From contig JAWNGF010000013.1 of NCBI GenBank assembly GCA_037039685.1, positions 62,001 to 126,000 of the forward strand: a stretch of DNA of 64,000 nt, in the 5' to 3' direction. A program made the translations under genes and the position numbers. Positions 58,255-64,000 of the stretch are shown here, piece after piece. The notes under the pieces are model-generated. The model worked only from the letters and a program-made list of their open reading frames with translations. It had not been told where the DNA came from and did not search any database. This stretch comes from Ceratobasidium sp. AG-K (lineage: Eukaryota > Basidiomycota > Agaricomycetes > Cantharellales > Ceratobasidiaceae). Each line of letters starts with the position of its first letter. Position 1 is the stretch's first letter.

Positions 58255-60252
58255 ATGTCTATTCAAGAAGACGGAGGGTCACGCCCCTCATCCACCATAT
58301 CAAGAAGAGGACCCAGTCGGGCAGCAAGGCCCACAGGATCACTAAACGAACAAGATCTCGCACAAATTCAAGCGGGAGGTCCCACCCGATCACGCTCCCA
58401 AAGCCAAACCTCAATGCCAGGAGCGTTTGGCATCGCCGACATGACAACGGTACAAGAAGAAGAACCCACTATCACGAATAGGGAACCAGGAGATCTCACA
58501 AATGACCCCACTCCAGCAGCGGTTCGTATTCCAACTGGAAGCCCAGGGCCATCACGACCCTTATGGCCACTAGGGACTAGGAGACAATTCTTTTCTCCCC
58601 AACCTGAGGCTCATGGGGGCGTGTCACTCGTCCCCATTAGACCTCCCCCTACACCACACATTCCGAATGTCCCTACAGTTCCCCGAATTGGAGGAACCAT
58701 CACCAACGCAGGACCTATTCCAGTGGCTTCCCAACCAGTCACACCAGCGATCCCAGCACCACCATATGTCCCACAGGGTTACTCCGGACAATCGGCCCCG
58801 GTACAACAGAGCGCCGGTGATCCAGGAAGCTCAAGTTCAAGTTCCAGCGCTAGCGCTAGGACTGTAATCAGTAATCTGGACGACCTGGACGATCTTCTAG
58901 AAGGAAGACACAACGCCACCCTTAGGGTTATAGACGGAATGAGAGTCACTATAGATCGAAGGCTTACCGGTCTAGAACAGGTCACACAGGTTCTAGCAAA
59001 CAACCAACAAATCTTTAATGATTCCATCAACACCCTGCAAGGCACCTTAACGGATATTCTAAACTCGGCAAGGAATGGCGAACACAACTCCTTCCTAGTC
59101 GGTCAAGACGTAACCCGCCTTCGAAATGAAGTTACCAACACCCAAGGACTAGTGAACAATGTACGCGAGGAACTCAACACTACCAGACAAGCACAACTCG
59201 AATGGAATGAAGCAGTAACACAAGGACTAGAAACCTTACGACAGGAGGGAGCATCCTTCACTAGCAAGATTACTGGAATTCAGGAAACCATCAACAGTAT
59301 GCGAGAAGAAATGGACGAAGCATCCCTACACGGAATTCCCTCCAGGCGATCAAATTCTCCACCTCATCCAGATGCGGAATCTACCAGGATCGACGAACTA
59401 GAACTAAGAATCCAACGGCTGACCGAAAACCCAAACGCCGGTAGCAGTTCACGTCGTCCCAAGGTGACTCGCCCAGAAGCCTTCGACGGGAAGAAGGGAG
59501 AAGGTGCCGAAATGTTCATCACACAAATGGAAAGCTACTTTGTACGCCTAGGCGATCAATACACTTCCAGCGAAGAAAGGATCCGCGAAGCCCTAGCAAA
59601 CTTCAAGTCTGAGAACAAAGCCGCCACTCACTGGGCACAAGTACTCTTACGTTCGCTCAACCAAGGAGAAAACAACCAAAATCTCGCCTCATGGGAAAGT
59701 TTCAAAGCACACTTCATGGAACAGTTCAGCGACCCTAACAAAAAGGCTAAAGCCGAATCGGACATTCGCAAATGCAAACAGAACAACTCGGTAGCAAACT
59801 ATGCTTCGGAATTCCGATACCTTCTGGTAGACGTAAACTGGGGACAAGAAGCCCTAATCAACCAATTCAAGGAAGGACTGAAGCCTGAAGTAAAAACCGA
59901 ACTAGCTCGATTCGAATTAACCCTGATTAACGAGGACGGAACGGAGCGGGAGCTATCACTAGACCGGTGGATCTCCATCGCAATCTCTATTGACCAGAAA
60001 TTGCAACAAATCAAGACCTCCACAGGAAAGAAAGCAGCCCAACCAACCACTAGCGGGCAATCCTCTACAAAACGGCTACCCGATGAAGTTTACAAGGCAA
60101 GGATAGCAAGCAACCGCTGCTTGAAATGTGGACAGGAGGGACACCGGTCATTTAAGTGCCCATCCAAGGAATGGATAACGACGGAACCCAGCGTCAAAGG
60201 AAGGGAGGCAACGATTGTGGAAGACTCGGGAAAAGAAGGGGTCTCCCTCTAA
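58255..60252 (+). CDS. gag: A3 Gag
   Basis: 665 residues, intact, with the same domain order as A2 Gag: Ser/Pro-rich start, serine run, coiled coil, Gag core, CCHC knuckle CLKCGQEGHRSFKC near 621-634. It carries a short insertion relative to A2 (NVPTVPR before IGGTITN). Ends with the same SGKEGVSL that contains the slip site. Confidence 0.95.
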   Translation: MSIQEDGGSRPSSTISRRGPSRAARPTGSLNEQDLAQIQAGGPTRSRSQSQTSMPGAFGIADMTTVQEEEPTITNREPGDLTNDPTPAAVRIPTGSPGPSRPLWPLGTRRQFFSPQPEAHGGVSLVPIRPPPTPHIPNVPTVPRIGGTITNAGPIPVASQPVTPAIPAPPYVPQGYSGQSAPVQQSAGDPGSSSSSSSASARTVISNLDDLDDLLEGRHNATLRVIDGMRVTIDRRLTGLEQVTQVLANNQQIFNDSINTLQGTLTDILNSARNGEHNSFLVGQDVTRLRNEVTNTQGLVNNVREELNTTRQAQLEWNEAVTQGLETLRQEGASFTSKITGIQETINSMREEMDEASLHGIPSRRSNSPPHPDAESTRIDELELRIQRLTENPNAGSSSRRPKVTRPEAFDGKKGEGAEMFITQMESYFVRLGDQYTSSEERIREALANFKSENKAATHWAQVLLRSLNQGENNQNLASWESFKAHFMEQFSDPNKKAKAESDIRKCKQNNSVANYASEFRYLLVDVNWGQEALINQFKEGLKPEVKTELARFELTLINEDGTERELSLDRWISIAISIDQKLQQIKTSTGKKAAQPTTSGQSSTKRLPDEVYKARIASNRCLKCGQEGHRSFKCPSKEWITTEPSVKGREATIVEDSGKEGVSL

Positions 60253-60269
60253 CTGTGTGTGGAGAGACC
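60228..60269 (+). promoter_or_regulatory. Gag-Pol -1 frameshift signal of A3
   Basis: GGGAAAA at 60228-60234, 5-nt spacer, hairpin GGTCTC (60240-60245) / GAGACC (60264-60269). Identical to A2 although flanking gag and pol sequence has diverged. Confidence 0.75.
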
Positions 60270-63200
60270 AAAAAACCGGCAACAGAGACAATGTACTTTA
60301 GAGCAACAAATGAGTCTACCATTGTTTACGCAAACGTTGCCGGAATCACAGAACCTATCCCAACCCTCATCGACTCTGGAGCATCAAAGAACTTCATGGA
60401 CATCTCTTGGGCTCGATCCAACAATATCCCACTCATGGAACTATCCACTCCGAAAAAAGTAATCGGCATCCAGGGAAAGGAACTTTCTCACCAAATACGC
60501 TTCAAAGCTAGGCTGGAACTAGAAGTGGAAGGAAAGGCGTTTAAACAAACCCTCTTCGCTATGCCTACTGGGGAAACTAAACTTATCCTAGGACTAGAAT
60601 GGTTAGAAGAAGCAAACCCGGTCATCGATTGGAAAACGAAGCACATATCATGGAAGCCAGAACCCATCCAAGCAAGAACAGCCTCAATAGACGACCTTCC
60701 CGAAGAGTTCAAAGAATTTGCCGATGTCTTCAGTGAAGAGAAATTCAAAAGAATCCCAGATCATCGACCTTACGACTGCGCCATTGATTTCAAGGAAGGA
60801 GCCGAACTTCCAAAACCGGCCAGACCAATCCCGCTCTCTCCAGCGGAATCTATTGCGCTAAGAGAATATCTGGATGAAGAAATCGCAGCAGGAAAAATCC
60901 GACCAAGCAAATCACCGATTGCATCACCTTGCTTCTTTGTTAAAAAACCTATCGATCCAAAAAATCCAGGGGCAGTTCGCCAGCTACGACTTGTTCAAGA
61001 CCTCAGAGGAGTAAACGCCATTACAAAGGACGATAGATTCCCAATGCCCCTAATGGAAGACCTCCTGGATAAAATCAAGGACGCGAAGATCTTCTCCAAG
61101 ATTGATTTACGCATGGGTTTTAACAATATCAGAATTAGGGAAGGCGACGAATGGAAGACAGCTTTCAGAACAAAAGAAGGACTCTTCGAATACGTCGTCA
61201 TGCCTTTTGGACTAAAGAACGCGCCCGCCATCTTTCAAAGATATATGAATCACATTTTCCATGATCTCATCGACGTATGTGTCATTGTTTACATTGACGA
61301 CATCCTGGTCTTCTCCAAGGATAGAAGCCAACATACAGTGGATGTCAGAAGAGTACTGAAGATCTTACTGGAGGAAAATCTTTTCGCAAAACTTCCAAAA
61401 TGCGAATTCTTCGTCACCAAATTAACGTATACTGGACTTGGGATCAGCGATTCAGGCATCTCAATGGAGGAGGAAAAGGTAAAAGCTATAAAGGAGTGGA
61501 AAGAGCCAAAAACGGTCAAGCAGGTCCAAGCATTCCTAGGATTCGCGAATTTCTACCGAAGATTTGTACCGAATTTCAGCCGCTTAGCAAAACCCCTGAC
61601 AACCTTAACAAGAAAGGAGAACAAGTGGGAATGGGGAAACGAGCAGCAAGAAGCATTTGAAGCCTTGAAAGCGGAAATCAGCAAGGAACCCACTCTTCGC
61701 CATCCAAACCCTGACAAACCCTTCTTCTTGGAAACAGACGCAAGTGGAGTAGCAATGGGAGCAATCCTATCACAGAGGCAAGATGACGGCTACCTACACC
61801 CTATTGCTTTTCTTTCAAAATCCTTCAACGAGGCTCAGCTCAACTACGACGTCCACGATAAGGAACTTATGGCCATCATAGAGTCTTTAACACATTGGAG
61901 GCTTTACCTTGAAGGAACGAGGGACCCTATAACCATCTACACCGATCATAGGAACCTACAATTCTGGAAGGAAGCAAGAACGTTCAACCGTCGACACGCA
62001 AGATGGCACCAATTGCTCGCTTCCTATAACTTTGACATCATATACCGCCCTGGCATCCTGTCATCAAAACCGGACCTGTTGTCAAGACGATCAGACCATG
62101 AAGATATCCCGACGGCGGAACAAGTTATGATATCTGTCGAAAGATTCAAAGGATTTATGGGACAAGTAGACACAAACATCATAGAGACTATCAAGGAGGC
62201 TCAGGAAACTGATGAAGGATTGGCACAAATCAAAGAAATCTGCAAGTCGAAGAAAACATTACCAAAAACCCTTCAACACAGTGCAAAGGATTATGATTTC
62301 AAGGAGGGGCTATTATGGTTCAAGGGAAGGATCTACGTACCAGACGATAAGGAATCCAGACTGGCCATCATGCGAAGTCATCACGACTCAAAAATCGCAG
62401 GACATCAAGGACAGGCTAGAACACTGGAACTCATATCAAGAAGATACTTCTGGCCAGGAATGAAGCAGAGTATAAACAGATACGTGGAATCCTGCGAGAC
62501 CTGCCAGCGGACAAAGGGATCGAAGTCAATAGTCCCGATCAAGCCTCTGGAAATTCCAAGAGGACCATGGGAAGACATAGCGTTCGACTTCGTAGTGAAG
62601 TTACCAAAATCCAGAGGATCGGATAGCATCTTAGTAGTAGTGGACCGATTCTCAAGAATGGCGCACTTCATACCCTGCAAAGAATCTCACACGGCAAGCA
62701 ACCTCGCAAGTCTTTTTATCACAAACGTTTGGAAACTGCACGGTTTTCCAAAAAGCACGATCTCAGACCGAGGGACTACCTTCAATTCCAAACTTATGAA
62801 GGCCATTTACGAGAAAATCGGAACTAGCCCAGGCTTCAGCACTGCCTTCCACCCCCAAACAGATGGAATAACAGAGAGAATCAATCAATGGATGGAAGGC
62901 TGGCTACGATCATTTGTCAACCACCGGCAAGACGATTGGGCGGACTTATTACCGATCGCGGAGTTCAGCTATAATCTACAGAGACACCACGTAACAAGTA
63001 GTTCCCCTTTCGAAATTGTCTACGGGAGGGAACCACTGTGGAACATCTCAGCAGAAGAATCGGCGGTTCCAGAAGCAAACAACATCACAGGAAAATGGCG
63101 CAAAATCCACGACGAAGCAATTGCATCAATGGAAACCCAAAGGCTCCCAGAAGAAGAACCAAAGAATGAGTACCAAGAAGGAGATCTAGTATGGCTGCTG

Positions 63201-64000
63201 GGGAAGAACATTCAGACAAAAAGACCATCGAAGAAACTGGATAACAAAAAGCACGGGCCATTTGTTGTGAAACGAAGAATAGGGTCACACGCTTATGAGC
63301 TCGACTTGCCGGCAACGATGAGGGTGCACCCTGTTTTCCACATGGACTTGCTCAGCCCTTACAAAGAAGACACAGAGTTCAACCGAAATCAACCCCGACC
63401 ACCGCCGATCATAACAGAAGAAGGGGAAGAAGAATACGAAGTAGAGAAGATTTTGGACTGGAAGGAAACAAAGGATGGTCTTTTCTACAGGGTCAGATGG
63501 AAGGGCTATGGGAGTGAAGAAGACACAGAACAAAGGGCGGAAGATTTTGGTCACCTGTCGAAGATCATCAAGGACCTTCTACGCCGACACCCCGAAGCTC
63601 CCACGCCATCTAACTACGCTCCAGGAAAGATAAAAGGGGGGAAGGGAACAACCGGTAGAGATATCTGCAAAACTTGCTACTATTCCAAGAAACACCCCAA
63701 ACTCTACGCTCTAAATCTTTTGTGTCCTCCACAATGCCTGCTGTCACCCGCTCCACCATTGCCAACAACCTCACTCGCGTCCTCGAAGGACCTGCCTTTG
63801 CCACGGCAAGGATCCTTGACTCCGGGGCCGCCCTCTACGTCTTCAAGAGGTCACAACAAGGCTCGGGAAGATTGCACTTCAGGGCCTCGGACGACATCCT
63901 CCACTCAGACCTGGGGGAATTCCAGTGGGTCGGAAAAAAATGGCCGACACGCATGCAGCTACTACGAAAGGACATATTCGTCTGCCGGGGGTGCGCCGCA
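60234..64000 (+). CDS. pol: A3 Pol polyprotein, runs off the window
   Basis: Open from the slip site to the last base. Protease DSGA, reverse transcriptase with YIDD (TACATTGACGAC near 61290), RNase H with ETDASG, integrase zinc-binding region and DDE core, GPF module, chromodomain (EEEYEVEKILDW, VRWKGYGSEEDTEQ). Compared with A2 it keeps the consensus Tyr in YIDD and Arg in VVDRF, so it is the better candidate for an active family A Pol. By comparison with A2 the stop should fall about 170 nt beyond the window. Confidence 0.93.
63734..64000 (+). CDS. A3 ORF3, N-terminal part
   Basis: ATG at 63734 (MPAVTRSTIANN), overlapping pol as in A2. Open to the window end, reaching the CRGC motif. Retains W where A1 has a stop. 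The rest is outside the window. Confidence 0.75.
   Translation, partial: MPAVTRSTIANNLTRVLEGPAFATARILDSGAALYVFKRSQQGSGRLHFRASDDILHSDLGEFQWVGKKWPTRMQLLRKDIFVCRGCAA

Larger units (their letters stand above)
57771..64000 (+). mobile_element. Family A chromovirus A3, 5' part
   Basis: LTR, self-priming site, gag, frameshift signal, pol and the beginning of ORF3; the 3' end lies beyond the window. Left flank CAAGA (57766-57770) should be the target duplication. No stop seen in any of its frames within the window. Diverged from A2 (for example a 58255-60252 Gag of 665 rather than 657 residues). Confidence 0.96.

Noticed and set aside
1..64000. rRNA, tRNA, CRISPR, bacterial operons or DNA transposons
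   Set aside because: None seen. GTG-started frames are artefacts of frame edges in a eukaryotic sequence, and no transposase motif or terminal inverted repeat pair was recognised.

Overview
This window is eukaryotic, almost certainly from a filamentous basidiomycete (an Agaricomycete is my best guess). It contains no ordinary host gene that I can recognise. It is a nested stack of LTR retrotransposons: Ty3/gypsy chromoviruses with Tf1/sushi-like features, plus degenerate Ty1/Copia copies. I name the gypsy families A, B, C and D and the two Copia lineages P and Q. Species assignment is inference. Element assignments rest on protein motifs, paired LTRs and 5-bp target-site duplications (TSDs) read directly from the sequence.

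Layout. 1-1543: 3' end of an A element (A1), inserted in B1. 1544-13319: B1, a dead B element, split by C1 (4153-11096, TSD TCCTG). B1 sits in the RNase H region of Copia P (13320-13759, resuming at 28124). C3 (minus strand, 13760-28123, TSD CCGAC) sits in the end of Copia P. A solo A LTR (14937-22346, TSD GTTTG) sits in C3, and C2 (15356-22304, TSD ATTGC) sits in that LTR. 28251-34690: a Copia LTR, tRNA-type primer site and gag (P), then a CpG-poor pol and a different 3' LTR (Q). 34690-36883: no recognisable gene. 36884-55838: a minus-strand D element cut by a solo C LTR (37128), by full-length A2 (37770-44962) and by full-length B2 (45917-53764, TSD CCCAG). 55850-57770: a decayed unknown reading frame, interrupted by A3 (57771 to the window end).

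How the genes work together. Each chromovirus encodes Gag (CCHC knuckle) and Pol (protease, reverse transcriptase, RNase H, integrase with GPY/F and chromodomain). In all three complete families the first 12 nt of the predicted transcript are exactly complementary to the primer site 2 nt after the 5' LTR, as expected for self-priming. Pol lies in the -1 frame after Gag, next to a slippery tract and a downstream hairpin. Families A and B carry an extra ORF (ORF3) overlapping the end of pol, with a shared CRGC motif. Family C instead has a 1.45-kb leader without a single ATG, and that leader contains an ATG-less coiled-coil frame (ORF0). ORF3 and ORF0 are the best candidates for undescribed biology.

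Condition. B2 looks fully intact. C2 has intact gag and pol. A3 looks intact as far as it is visible. A2 is very young but has HIDD instead of YIDD in its reverse transcriptase. Much of the decay in older copies is CpG to TpG/CpA change: all eight stops in Copia Q pol, and both stops in C1 pol, are TGA at likely CGA arginine codons.
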